Below, one piece after another: positions 1-6,536 of a stretch of DNA of 23,668 nt; positions within the stretch are counted from its first letter, which is position 1; every line of letters begins with the position of its first letter. The translations under genes were made by a program, and so were the position numbers. Origin of the DNA: Dehalococcoidales bacterium (lineage in GTDB: Bacteria > Chloroflexota > Dehalococcoidia > Dehalococcoidales > RBG-16-60-22); the NCBI GenBank assembly GCA_016783105.1, contig JADHXF010000020.1, forward strand, positions 1-23,668. The letters run 5' to 3'. The notes beneath the pieces were generated by a model, which was not told the DNA's origin, did no database searches, and saw only the letters and a list, made by a program, of their open reading frames with translations.

Positions 1-1
1 T

Positions 2-64
2 GTTATCTCCCCGGCCAACCGGGAACTCTTTCTGGAGCGACTGGCGGAAGCTCTTAAAGCTTAA
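2..64 (+). CDS. C-terminal end of an unidentified protein (partial)
   Basis: An open frame enters from the left edge and ends with TAA at 62-64, giving a 20-residue tail that begins VISPANRELFLERL. The pattern of an ISP turn followed by an amphipathic FLERLAEAL helix resembles the C-terminal strand and helix of small bacterial PH-like domains, but 20 residues cannot settle this. It converges on the minus-strand cupin gene, whose stop lies 22 bases away. Translation in this frame is uninterrupted and the helix looks real, so a true gene end is more likely than chance. Confidence 0.5.
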   Translation, partial: VISPANRELFLERLAEALKA

Positions 65-85
65 AGCGATTCAATATTTTTAATC

Positions 86-496
86 TTATTTTTGACTGGC
101 CAGGTATGCCTTCGTTTCCTGGGCCAGTCCGGTTAGCAGCTCGTTCAGTTTCAGCGGCGGAATATACACGCAGAAAATCTTCAGCGTCTCGGTCTCGCTG
201 GTATTCCGGCACTCATGCTCCACGCCTTTGGGCGCAACGATAACCGAGTCCGTTTCCAGCTTGATCGCTTTGCCATCCATCAGGCATTCGCCGCGCCCGA
301 CAAAGTACATTATCTCGTCACTGTCCGGATGGGTGTGCTTCCCGGTGCCGCTACCGGCCGGTATGTGCGAGAAAAGCACGGTTGCCGTTTTATAGCCCGT
401 CGTCTCGGGGCAGGCAATGAGCTTCAGGTATCGTTCCCGCGGGGGGTCCACCTTTACCGCGGGAAATTCCCATCCACGATAAACCTGTACTGACAT
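86..496 (-). CDS. Single-domain cupin protein
   Basis: This 136-residue protein is a small beta-barrel cupin. Motif 1 is visible as GKHTHPDSDE with metal-ligand candidates His54, His56 and Glu61. Motif 2 is visible as APKGVEHECRN with His94. The full set of three His and one Glu suggests a metal-binding barrel. The substrate is unknown; stand-alone cupins of this size include sugar-phosphate isomerases, dioxygenases and ligand-binding proteins. The start is ATG at 494-496, supported by an AAAGGAGGG ribosome binding site a few bases upstream. It is divergent from the alpha/beta hydrolase gene and the two probably share an overlapping promoter region around 548-576. It is cytoplasmic, with no signal peptide or membrane segment. 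Confidence 0.88.
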   Translation of the reverse strand: MSVQVYRGWEFPAVKVDPPRERYLKLIACPETTGYKTATVLFSHIPAGSGTGKHTHPDSDEIMYFVGRGECLMDGKAIKLETDSVIVAPKGVEHECRNTSETETLKIFCVYIPPLKLNELLTGLAQETKAYLASQK

Positions 497-547
497 AATC
501 CCTCCTTTGTGCTTTTATTTACCGGGCAGTTTTTTAGCCAGGTCGTC

Positions 548-576
548 TTGTATTATAGCGCTCAGGCAACTATAAT
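548..576 (+). promoter_or_regulatory. Promoter for the hydrolase-cupin pair, overlapping a divergent -10
   Basis: On the plus strand TTGTAT (548-553) and TATAAT (571-576) are separated by 17 bases, a near-consensus sigma-70 type promoter. The predicted start is near 583, leaving about 13 bases of leader before the hydrolase ATG at 597, with no clear Shine-Dalgarno sequence in it. On the minus strand a second TATAAT occupies 552-557 inside the same element and could serve the cupin gene at 496; its -35 is weak. Confidence 0.6.
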
Positions 577-596
577 AAAACATCCATAAAAAGCCT

Positions 597-1385
597 ATGA
601 AAAATACCATCTTTATGATTCACGGTATGTGGAGCGGCGGCTGGTACTGGGATAAATACCGTCGATTTTTCGAGGACCGGGGGTATCGTTGCCTAGCTCC
701 CACGCTGCGCCTCCATGACGTGGACCCGAAAGCACCGCCTCACCCCGACCTTGGCACCACCAGCCTGCTGGATTATGCCTCCGACCTGGAGAATGAAATC
801 AGGAAACTTGACCATCAACCCATCATTATGGGACATTCCATGGGAGGGCTGCTGGCCCAGATACTGGGCAGCCGGGGACTGGCCAGTGCCCTGATTCTGC
901 TGACGCCGGCACCACCGAGAGGCATTCTAGCGCTGAAACCGTCATCAATCAGAGGGGTCTGGAGCTGCCTGACAAAGTGGGGCTTCTGGCGCAAACCCTG
1001 CCGGCAGACTTACGGAGAAGCTGTTTACTCAACAATGAACCTGCTCCCGGCCAGGGAGCAAAAAGAAACGTACGACAAGCTGGTATTTGAGTCCGGCCGG
1101 GCAACGTTTGAAATCGGACTCTGGTTTCTCGACCGCAAAAGGGCTTCCGAAGTTGACGCCTCCAGGATTACCTGTCCGGTCCTCGCGGTTGGCGGCGGGC
1201 AAGACCGCATTATGCCAGCATCGGTAGTTCGAAAAATCGCGCACCGGTATCGAAAGGTAGCCACCTATCGCGAGTATGCCGACCACGCGCACAAAGTTAT
1301 CCTGGAACCGGGTTGGCAGGATATAGCTGAGGATATTGCCCGCTGGCTTGAAACGGCATTGAACAGGGAAAACAAAGACAGATAA
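597..1385 (+). CDS. Alpha/beta hydrolase (lysophospholipase/esterase-like)
   Basis: The 262-residue length and layout are those of a compact alpha/beta-hydrolase. An HG oxyanion motif sits at residues 9-10 (MIHGMWSGG), the nucleophile elbow GHSMGG puts Ser81 in place, the acid is probably Asp203 in GGGQDRIMP, and the catalytic His is probably His230 in YADHAHKV. A cap region lies between about residues 110 and 185. Family knowledge supports ester, thioester or C-C hydrolysis, but the substrate cannot be read from sequence. There is no signal peptide, so it is probably cytoplasmic. The next gene, a cupin, follows after 18 bases and is likely co-transcribed. The ATG at 597 lies just downstream of a good promoter but has no Shine-Dalgarno sequence. 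Confidence 0.9.
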   Translation: MKNTIFMIHGMWSGGWYWDKYRRFFEDRGYRCLAPTLRLHDVDPKAPPHPDLGTTSLLDYASDLENEIRKLDHQPIIMGHSMGGLLAQILGSRGLASALILLTPAPPRGILALKPSSIRGVWSCLTKWGFWRKPCRQTYGEAVYSTMNLLPAREQKETYDKLVFESGRATFEIGLWFLDRKRASEVDASRITCPVLAVGGGQDRIMPASVVRKIAHRYRKVATYREYADHAHKVILEPGWQDIAEDIARWLETALNRENKDR

Positions 1386-1403
1386 GCGCGAGGAGAGAGC
1401 AAC

Positions 1404-1751
1404 ATGGCGCAAGGCGACAAGGAAACAGATACCAGTACGCTCGTCGAGCAAGTTTTAAAAATGGCTGACCTCATTGAGTACCAGGAAGGCTCGGTGGTCA
1501 GCCGGACCATAATCGACCAGAAAACCGGCACGTTAACGCTGTTTGCGTTTGCCGCCGGGCAGGGACTGAGCGAGCATACCGCGCCGTTTGACGCCCTCGT
1601 TTATCTTCTGGACGGTGAAGCTGAGATTACCATCGCCGGCCAGCGTCACCGGTTGAGTGAAAAAGATATGATTATTATGCCTGCCAACAAACCCCACGCG
1701 CTGAAAGCGATAGAGAACTTCAAGATGCTGCTGGTGATGATACGTTCATGA
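1404..1751 (+). CDS. Cupin domain protein with incomplete metal site
   Basis: This 115-residue protein has a cupin barrel preceded by an N-terminal helical segment of about 40 residues. Motif 1 reads SEHTAPFDALVYLLDGEAEI: His58 is present, but the second His of HxH is Ala60 and the usual Glu is replaced, perhaps by Asp63. Motif 2 reads MPANKPHAL with His98. The metal site is therefore reduced compared with the cupin at 86-496. Similar cupins of the EHTAPFDA type are common in anaerobes, without known function. A GAGGAGAG ribosome binding site precedes ATG 1404. The 18-base gap after the hydrolase suggests a two-gene operon. It ends convergently with the ligase gene at 1806. Confidence 0.88.
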   Translation: MAQGDKETDTSTLVEQVLKMADLIEYQEGSVVSRTIIDQKTGTLTLFAFAAGQGLSEHTAPFDALVYLLDGEAEITIAGQRHRLSEKDMIIMPANKPHALKAIENFKMLLVMIRS

Positions 1752-1805
1752 CGCTCGATGGTACGACAGAGATGTCATGACACGCTTTTCCCCGCTCCAC
1801 GGGTG

Positions 1806-3359
1806 TTACCGGGAAGATATATAGGGCAAATAGTCTTCCAGTTTCTTCTTGCTTATTTTACTGGCCGGTATTTTTCGCAGAGAGTCGGTGAAAAAGACTT
1901 TTTTCGGCAGTTTATAGTCGGCCATGCGGCTCTGGCAGAAATTCCTGATCTCCTGCTCGGTGGCATCAAACCCCCTCTTCAGCTCGACAACCGCGCCCAC
2001 AATCTCACCACGTAGCCTGTCCGGGATACCGACAACGGCGGCTTTAGCCACCTTGTAATAGCGGCAAAGCACATCTTCAATATCCCCGGGCCAGATATTC
2101 TGGCCCTTCAGGATAAGCATGTCCTTTTTCATACCGGTGAGATAAAGATAGCCGTCTTCATCCATATAACCCAGGTCGCCAGTTTGCAGCCATCCGTCTT
2201 TAATCACCTCAGCGGTAGCCTGCGGATTATCATAGTATCCCGTCATTATGGGGCCCCTGACCACTATCTCACCGTTTACATTGGGAGGCAGTAACCTGCC
2301 ATTATCATCTGCCACTCTTATTTCCCAGCCCGGTAAAGCCTTACCGATTGAGCCAATTTTTCTCCGGTCGTCCGTAGGGTGATGGGTGATATGAGACACC
2401 GACTCGGTAAGCCCCCAGACATCGAGGATATCGGCGCCGTAGTGGTGCTTGAATCTCTCTATTATGTCAACGGTCAGCGTGGCACCACCACTGCCCCACA
2501 GCCGGACGGAACTGGTGTCATATTTTATCCCTTCCCGCTCAGCAACGTTGATTGCCAGCGCGTAGATATAGGGCACCCCGAGGTACATGGTTCCCCGTTC
2601 ACGCTCGATGGTTTCCAGAAAGCTGGTTATCGACCGGCCGGTACCGGGCACAATAATCACCGTGCTTCCTTTCCGAATGGAGCCCAGCATTACCGAAGCC
2701 AGCCCAAACATGTGGTACATGGGCAGCGCAAACATCATCATCCTGTCTTCTTCCGTCTGCTGGAACTCATCACCGGAAACAGTCGCCTCAAAAACCAGGC
2801 TGCGGTGGGTAAGCATCACCCCCCGGGGCTGGCTCGTCGGCCCGCTGGTGTAGGAAATAACGCCGATGTCATCCGGCTTTAGCTCAATATCCACTTTAGC
2901 CGCAGAGCCGTTCGCCATTATTTCCCGGTAGCTGGGGAATCTTCCCCCATATCGACCGTCCAGTTCGATTACGTGCTCAATCGATTTCAGCCGGGGAAGG
3001 ACCGGCACCACAGGCTCCAGCAGGTCACTTTCCGCCACCAGCACCTTTGGCCGACAGCTGCCACAAACAAGGTCCAGCTCATCGACCCGGTAACGGACAT
3101 CCAGCGGCACGGGGATGGCACCCGTTTTTATGGTGCCAAAATAAATGCTGACGAATTCTGGACTGTTGGCTATCAGCATCGCAATGCGGTCGCCTTTCCT
3201 CACACCCAGATTGAGCAAGGCATTGGCCACCCGGTTGGCGGCTTCGTCCAGCTCGGCATAGGAAACACGGCGCTCACCGCAGACAATAGCGGTCCTGCCG
3301 GCAAAGTCTTCCGCCGCCACTTCCAGCAGCTGTTTTAAATTCGTAACCTGTTTGACCAT
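1806..3359 (-). CDS. AMP-dependent acyl-CoA synthetase/ligase with atypical nucleotide-binding loop
   Basis: The 517-residue protein belongs to the ANL adenylating superfamily, which activates carboxylates as acyl-AMP and usually transfers them to CoA. The A5 motif is DVWGLTES (Trp315-Glu319), the A7 region is TGDLGYMDEDGYL (393-405), and the hinge and C-terminal region follow as KKDMLILKGQNIWPGDIEDV (411-430). The expected A10 catalytic lysine is Lys501 in RKIPASKISKKKL, where the usual Gly before Lys is Ser. The A3 phosphate loop at 170-182 reads YTSGPTSQPRGVM instead of the common YTSGTTGxPKGV, changing Thr to Pro, Gly to Ser and Lys to Arg. The substrate is probably a fatty or aromatic acid, not determined. 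I chose ATG at 3357-3359 because the frame upstream runs through the tRNA-Leu gene. It probably shares a transcript with that tRNA. Confidence 0.88.
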   Translation of the reverse strand: MVKQVTNLKQLLEVAAEDFAGRTAIVCGERRVSYAELDEAANRVANALLNLGVRKGDRIAMLIANSPEFVSIYFGTIKTGAIPVPLDVRYRVDELDLVCGSCRPKVLVAESDLLEPVVPVLPRLKSIEHVIELDGRYGGRFPSYREIMANGSAAKVDIELKPDDIGVISYTSGPTSQPRGVMLTHRSLVFEATVSGDEFQQTEEDRMMMFALPMYHMFGLASVMLGSIRKGSTVIIVPGTGRSITSFLETIERERGTMYLGVPYIYALAINVAEREGIKYDTSSVRLWGSGGATLTVDIIERFKHHYGADILDVWGLTESVSHITHHPTDDRRKIGSIGKALPGWEIRVADDNGRLLPPNVNGEIVVRGPIMTGYYDNPQATAEVIKDGWLQTGDLGYMDEDGYLYLTGMKKDMLILKGQNIWPGDIEDVLCRYYKVAKAAVVGIPDRLRGEIVGAVVELKRGFDATEQEIRNFCQSRMADYKLPKKVFFTDSLRKIPASKISKKKLEDYLPYISSR

Positions 3360-3370
3360 AATGGGCCTAA

Positions 3371-3452
3371 TGGGGAAGGGGGGACTCGAACCCCCACGTC
3401 TTGCGACACCAGATCCTAAGTCTGGCCCGTCTGCCAATTCCGGCACTCCCCC
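3371..3452 (-). tRNA. tRNA-Leu (anticodon UAG)
   Basis: Reading the minus strand, a 7-pair acceptor stem GGGGGAG/CTTCCCC (one G-U pair) is followed by discriminator A at 3371. The anticodon arm is CCAGA-CTTAGGA-TCTGG, which gives anticodon TAG for leucine. A class II long variable arm (TGTCGCAAGACG) and a GGGGG-TTCGAGT-CCCCC T arm are clear. CCA is not encoded. The ligase start codon lies only 11 bases downstream. Confidence 0.96.
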
Positions 3453-3506
3453 GCATGGTGGCATGAATACAGCGATTCTCAGGGGAAGGGACAACTTTTA
3501 CGTAAT

Positions 3507-3535
3507 ACTATAGCATTTTGAACCTGCCCGCTCAA
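3507..3535 (-). promoter_or_regulatory. Probable promoter for tRNA-Leu and the ligase
   Basis: On the minus strand TTGAGC (3530-3535) and TATAGT (3507-3512) are 17 bases apart, placing transcription start near 3500 and about 48 bases of 5' leader before the tRNA. No separate promoter is evident between the tRNA and the ligase. Confidence 0.5.
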
Positions 3536-3631
3536 GAAAACTGACCGGATTTTTTCCACCGTTTTTAAAGTTTTATCGTGTTCAGATGAAATTTCGATTG
3601 AGGCCACCTACCCCTGTGATGTAAAATAACC

Positions 3632-3637
3632 TATAAT
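3632..3637 (+). promoter_or_regulatory. Candidate -10 element for the lipoprotein gene
   Basis: A perfect TATAAT lies 31 bases upstream of the lipoprotein ATG. No good -35 is found at 16-18 bases; a TTGAGG at 3598-3603 is too far away. An activator-dependent or weak promoter is possible. Confidence 0.35.
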
Positions 3638-3668
3638 ACAGGTGAGGCGGCATTAAAAGGAGGGAGAA

Positions 3669-3983
3669 ATGAAACTCTGGCAGGGGATTATACTAATCAT
3701 ATTGCTACTGGGGGTTATACCCCTCTCCGCCTGCGAATACCTGGGCCTGGGAGGCACACAGCAGCTCTCTGATGAGCAGAGAAAGGCCTACGAGGAATAC
3801 AATCAGAAATTAAGGGAATACGAAAAGCAGCGGCAGGAATACCAGCAAAAGGTTGCTGAAGCTTATCAGGAACAACTCACTGATGTGTACAAAGAATACA
3901 GTGAAGGCCTAACTGATTATTATGAACAGCGCCAGAAATCCATAGAAGACGCCATTATCGAAAGCGGCAACAAGACCCAGTAG
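3669..3983 (+). CDS. Small tyrosine-rich coiled-coil lipoprotein
   Basis: The 104-residue product starts with a hydrophobic signal sequence (about residues 5-18) and a lipobox LSAC, so Cys22 should be lipidated after signal peptidase II cleavage and anchor the protein to the outer face of the membrane. The mature part from about residue 34 is a highly charged helix rich in Glu, Gln, Lys and Tyr, with tyrosines at 41, 44, 51, 58, 66, 74, 77, 84 and 85, several in heptad spacing. This suggests a short coiled coil. No enzymatic motif is present and I do not recognise a named family. The start is well supported by an AAGGAGGGAG ribosome binding site before ATG 3669. The yggS homologue follows 45 bases downstream, and may or may not share the transcript. 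Confidence 0.8.
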   Translation: MKLWQGIILIILLLGVIPLSACEYLGLGGTQQLSDEQRKAYEEYNQKLREYEKQRQEYQQKVAEAYQEQLTDVYKEYSEGLTDYYEQRQKSIEDAIIESGNKTQ

Positions 3984-4028
3984 CCGCACCGACAGACCAC
4001 TACAGTACATACTAAAAATATTGTCGTT

Positions 4029-4691
4029 ATGTCAATCAAACAGAACGTGCGGCAGATATTAAGCGAATTGCCGGAGGGTGTGCAGATGATGGCCGCGGCC
4101 AAAACCAGGACCCCGGCCGAAATCCTGGAGGCAGTTGACGCCGGTGTGCAGATTATCGGCGAGAACTACGTCCAGGAAGCCGAAAGGGCTCATGCTGCCG
4201 TCGGCCACCGGGCGAAATGGCACTTCATCGGCCACCTTCAGCGGAACAAGGTGAAAAAAGCGGTCAGGCTCTTTGACATGATTGAAACCGTGGACTCCTA
4301 TGAAATCGCCAGGGAGATTGACAAACGGTGCGCCGAAATCGGCAAGGTCATGCCCGTACTGATGGAGGTTAATATAGGCAAGGAACCGCAGAAATCAGGC
4401 GTGCTGCCGGAAAACACCGAACAACTGGTGAAGGATATCTCAGCGCTGCCCAACGTCAGGGTAATGGGGCTGATGACCATGGGGCCGCTCTCGGAAAACC
4501 CGGAAGACTCCCGGCCCTATTTTGTGGCCATGAAAAAACTGTTTGACCGCATGAGAGCATTAAACCTGCCCAATGTTGAGATGAAATACCTTTCCATGGG
4601 CATGACCAGCTCTTACCGGATAGCTCCCGGGGAAGGCGCCAATATCGTCAGGATAGGCACCAAGATTTTCGGCGAAAGGAAGGCCCAGTAA
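4029..4691 (+). CDS. YggS/PROSC family pyridoxal-phosphate homeostasis protein
   Basis: The 220 residues match the YggS (PLPBP) family: a TIM-barrel PLP-binding protein that keeps vitamin B6 and amino-acid pools balanced rather than acting as a known enzyme. The PLP lysine is expected at Lys25 in MAAAKTRT. Further family signatures are IGENYVQEA, WHFIGHLQRNKVKKA, and the C-terminal phosphate-binding stretch LSMGMTSSYRIA followed by VRIGTKIFG. The length is slightly below the usual 225-235 because the N-terminus is short. ATG 4029 has no obvious Shine-Dalgarno sequence upstream. The next gene, nusA, has its own promoter starting 15 bases after this stop codon, so yggS is likely the end of its unit. 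Confidence 0.93.
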   Translation: MSIKQNVRQILSELPEGVQMMAAAKTRTPAEILEAVDAGVQIIGENYVQEAERAHAAVGHRAKWHFIGHLQRNKVKKAVRLFDMIETVDSYEIAREIDKRCAEIGKVMPVLMEVNIGKEPQKSGVLPENTEQLVKDISALPNVRVMGLMTMGPLSENPEDSRPYFVAMKKLFDRMRALNLPNVEMKYLSMGMTSSYRIAPGEGANIVRIGTKIFGERKAQ

Positions 4692-4705
4692 AATAGTTAA
4701 ACGTC

Positions 4706-4734
4706 TTGTATTTTGCCGTAAATAGTGCTATACT
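4706..4734 (+). promoter_or_regulatory. Promoter of the nusA-infB operon
   Basis: TTGTAT (4706-4711) and TATACT (4729-4734) are separated by 17 bases. Transcription should start near 4741, about 79 bases upstream of the nusA ATG, and the resulting leader contains the hairpin at 4763-4783. Confidence 0.6.
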
Positions 4735-4762
4735 CTACCAGAAATACTAGTTCGACTTTATC

Positions 4763-4788
4763 AAGTGGGTTTCATCCCCACTTTTTTA
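4763..4788 (+). terminator. Terminator-like hairpin in the nusA leader (possible attenuator)
   Basis: AAGTGGG (4763-4769) pairs perfectly with CCCACTT (4777-4783) around a 7-base loop and runs directly into a T tract (4782-4787), the form of an intrinsic terminator. It lies between the nusA promoter and the nusA start codon, with no coding region between. It could partly terminate and so control the operon, or it could end read-through from yggS. Confidence 0.55.
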
Positions 4789-4819
4789 ATTATTGGAATA
4801 GTGGAGAGTTAAGTCAGAG

Positions 4820-6220
4820 ATGAAAAGCGATTTCGTGCTGGCCATAACTCAGCTTGCGGCAGAAAAAAATCTGCCCAGAGAGACTGTACTGTCGGCAGTG
4901 GAGGCCGCGCTGGTCTCCGCCTACCGGAGAGATAGTTTTGCTCTAAACCAGAACATCTCGGTGAAAATAAACCCCAATACCGGTCAAGTTGAAGTGTGGG
5001 CGGAGAAAACGGTGGTGGCAAAGCCGGCCGATACTCAGTTGGAAGTGTCGGTGGAAGAGGCACGTAAATTCAAATCAGATGCCCAGCTGGACGATATTCT
5101 CATGGTAGAGTCCACGCCGTACAATGCAGGACGCATAGCTGCCCAGACCGCAAAACAGGTCATCCTCCAGCGCCTCCATGAGGCCGAGCACAGCGCTATT
5201 CTGGAGGAGTATGCCGAAAAAGAGGACGAGGTCGTCACCGGATTGATACAGCGCATCGAGCCCGGCCAGATTAACGTCGACCTGGGGAGAACCGAGGCCA
5301 TAATGCCCGCCTCAGAACAGGTGCGCACGGAAAGGTATCGAGTTGGCCAGCGTCTGAAAGTCTGTATCATTCAGGTCCTGAAGACAACCAGAGGACCGCG
5401 CGTGGTGGTATCACGTTCCCACCCGGACCTGCTCCGCCGTCTCCTGGAACTGGAAGTGCCCGAGGTCTATAACGGCTCAGTGGAGATAAAAGTCATCGCC
5501 CGTGAAGCCGGATACCGGAGCAAGGTAGCCGTGGCGGCACGCCAGAAAGGAATCGACCCGGTGGGCTGCTGCGTTGGCCTGCGCGGCATCAGAATCCAGA
5601 ACATTGTCAATGAACTGAACGGCGAGAAGATAGACGTTATTCAGTGGAGCCCCGATGTAGCTGCCTTTATCACCAACGCACTGAGTCCGGCCCAGATTGT
5701 CGGTGTCGGCCTGAATGAAGAGGGAAATATCGCCACGGTAGTAGTGCCAGATAAGCAACTCTCCCTGGCTATCGGCAAGGAAGGCCAGAATGCCAGGCTG
5801 GCAGCCAAGCTGACCGGATGGCGAATTGACATCAAGAGCGCCTCCATTGCCGAGGCGGAAAAAGCGGCCGCCAGACCGGCACCGGAGGTTAAAGAAGAAG
5901 AGGAAGAGGTTGTAGCCGAGGCAGAACCAGCGGTGGAAATGCCGGAAATCCTTGAACCAGCCCCGGTGGCCGCAGAACCGGTCGAGGAGGCAGCCACAGA
6001 ACCGGCTGAACCACTGCCAGCTGAACCTAAAGTAGCAGCGGAGAAATCAGGGCTCAGATTCGCCGAGGATATCCTGGGGCCAAGACCTGATAAAACGAGC
6101 GATAAAGCCAAGAAGAAGAAAAAGAAAGTGGCTTACGCCAAAGAAGGCGCTGAGGACGGCATCAGGATAAAGAGACGACGGCGAGATACTGATTTACTGG
6201 ATGAAGATGAAGATTTATAG
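4820..6220 (+). CDS. nusA: Transcription termination/antitermination factor NusA
   Basis: NusA binds RNA polymerase and nascent RNA to regulate pausing, termination and antitermination. The 466-residue protein shows the N-terminal polymerase-binding domain (1 to about 125), an S1 domain (about 132-200, [20 protein letters not shown]) and two KH domains (to about 340) with [15 protein letters not shown] and the KH2 motif [13 protein letters not shown]. Residues from about 345 to 466 form an unusual low-complexity tail: first acidic, Ala- and Pro-rich, then a lysine run (nucleotides about 6110-6127), an RRRR cluster and an acidic end. ATG 4820 fits the family start ([11 protein letters not shown]), although the purine-rich GGAGAG is about 13 bases away. 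The ylxR frame overlaps its end. The usual upstream partner rimP is absent. Confidence 0.96.
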   Translation: MKSDFVLAITQLAAEKNLPRETVLSAVEAALVSAYRRDSFALNQNISVKINPNTGQVEVWAEKTVVAKPADTQLEVSVEEARKFKSDAQLDDILMVESTPYNAGRIAAQTAKQVILQRLHEAEHSAILEEYAEKEDEVVTGLIQRIEPGQINVDLGRTEAIMPASEQVRTERYRVGQRLKVCIIQVLKTTRGPRVVVSRSHPDLLRRLLELEVPEVYNGSVEIKVIAREAGYRSKVAVAARQKGIDPVGCCVGLRGIRIQNIVNELNGEKIDVIQWSPDVAAFITNALSPAQIVGVGLNEEGNIATVVVPDKQLSLAIGKEGQNARLAAKLTGWRIDIKSASIAEAEKAAARPAPEVKEEEEEVVAEAEPAVEMPEILEPAPVAAEPVEEAATEPAEPLPAEPKVAAEKSGLRFAEDILGPRPDKTSDKAKKKKKKVAYAKEGAEDGIRIKRRRRDTDLLDEDEDL

Positions 6221-6536
6221 TTCTCATGTGATACGCACCAGACATATACCGCAGCGGACTTGCCTTGGCTGCCGGCAGATAAGGGCAAAACGTGAACTGA
6301 TTCGAATCGTGAATACGCCGGATGGCAATATCGAAGTTGATACCACCGGGAGAAAAGCGGGACGCGGCACCTATCTCTGCCCGGCCCTGGAATGCTGGGA
6401 GGTGGGGCTGAAAAGCAATCGGCTGGACCACGCGCTGCGCACCAGCCTCAGTAAGAACGGCCGGCAGCAGTTAATGAAATATGCGGAAGAACACCTGAAA
6501 GGAGAAACCAGTGCCCCGGGCGAAAAAACCGGATAA
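6201..6536 (+). CDS. ylxR: YlxR family RNA-binding protein
   Basis: The core of this 111-residue protein, [20 protein letters not shown] followed by RIVNTPDG and [17 protein letters not shown], is the YlxR (DUF448) signature, a small basic protein regularly encoded between nusA and infB. Its role is not firmly known; it is reported as an RNA- or nucleoid-associated regulator. The ATG at 6201 overlaps the nusA stop by 20 bases. An in-frame GTG at 6228 (MIRTRHIPQ) would give a length closer to the usual 90-100 residues and avoid the overlap. Neither start has a strong ribosome binding site, so translation is probably coupled to nusA. Its end overlaps the infB start by 26 bases. Confidence 0.88.
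   Translation: MKMKIYSSHVIRTRHIPQRTCLGCRQIRAKRELIRIVNTPDGNIEVDTTGRKAGRGTYLCPALECWEVGLKSNRLDHALRTSLSKNGRQQLMKYAEEHLKGETSAPGEKTG

Noticed and set aside
1773..1782. Palindrome TGTCATGACA between convergent cupin and ligase genes
   Set aside because: Too short, with no loop or T tract, to support either a terminator or an operator.
3360..3494. N-terminal 45-residue extension of the ligase frame
   Set aside because: It translates through the tRNA-Leu gene and has no family similarity; the ATG at 3359 gives a normal ligase N-terminus.
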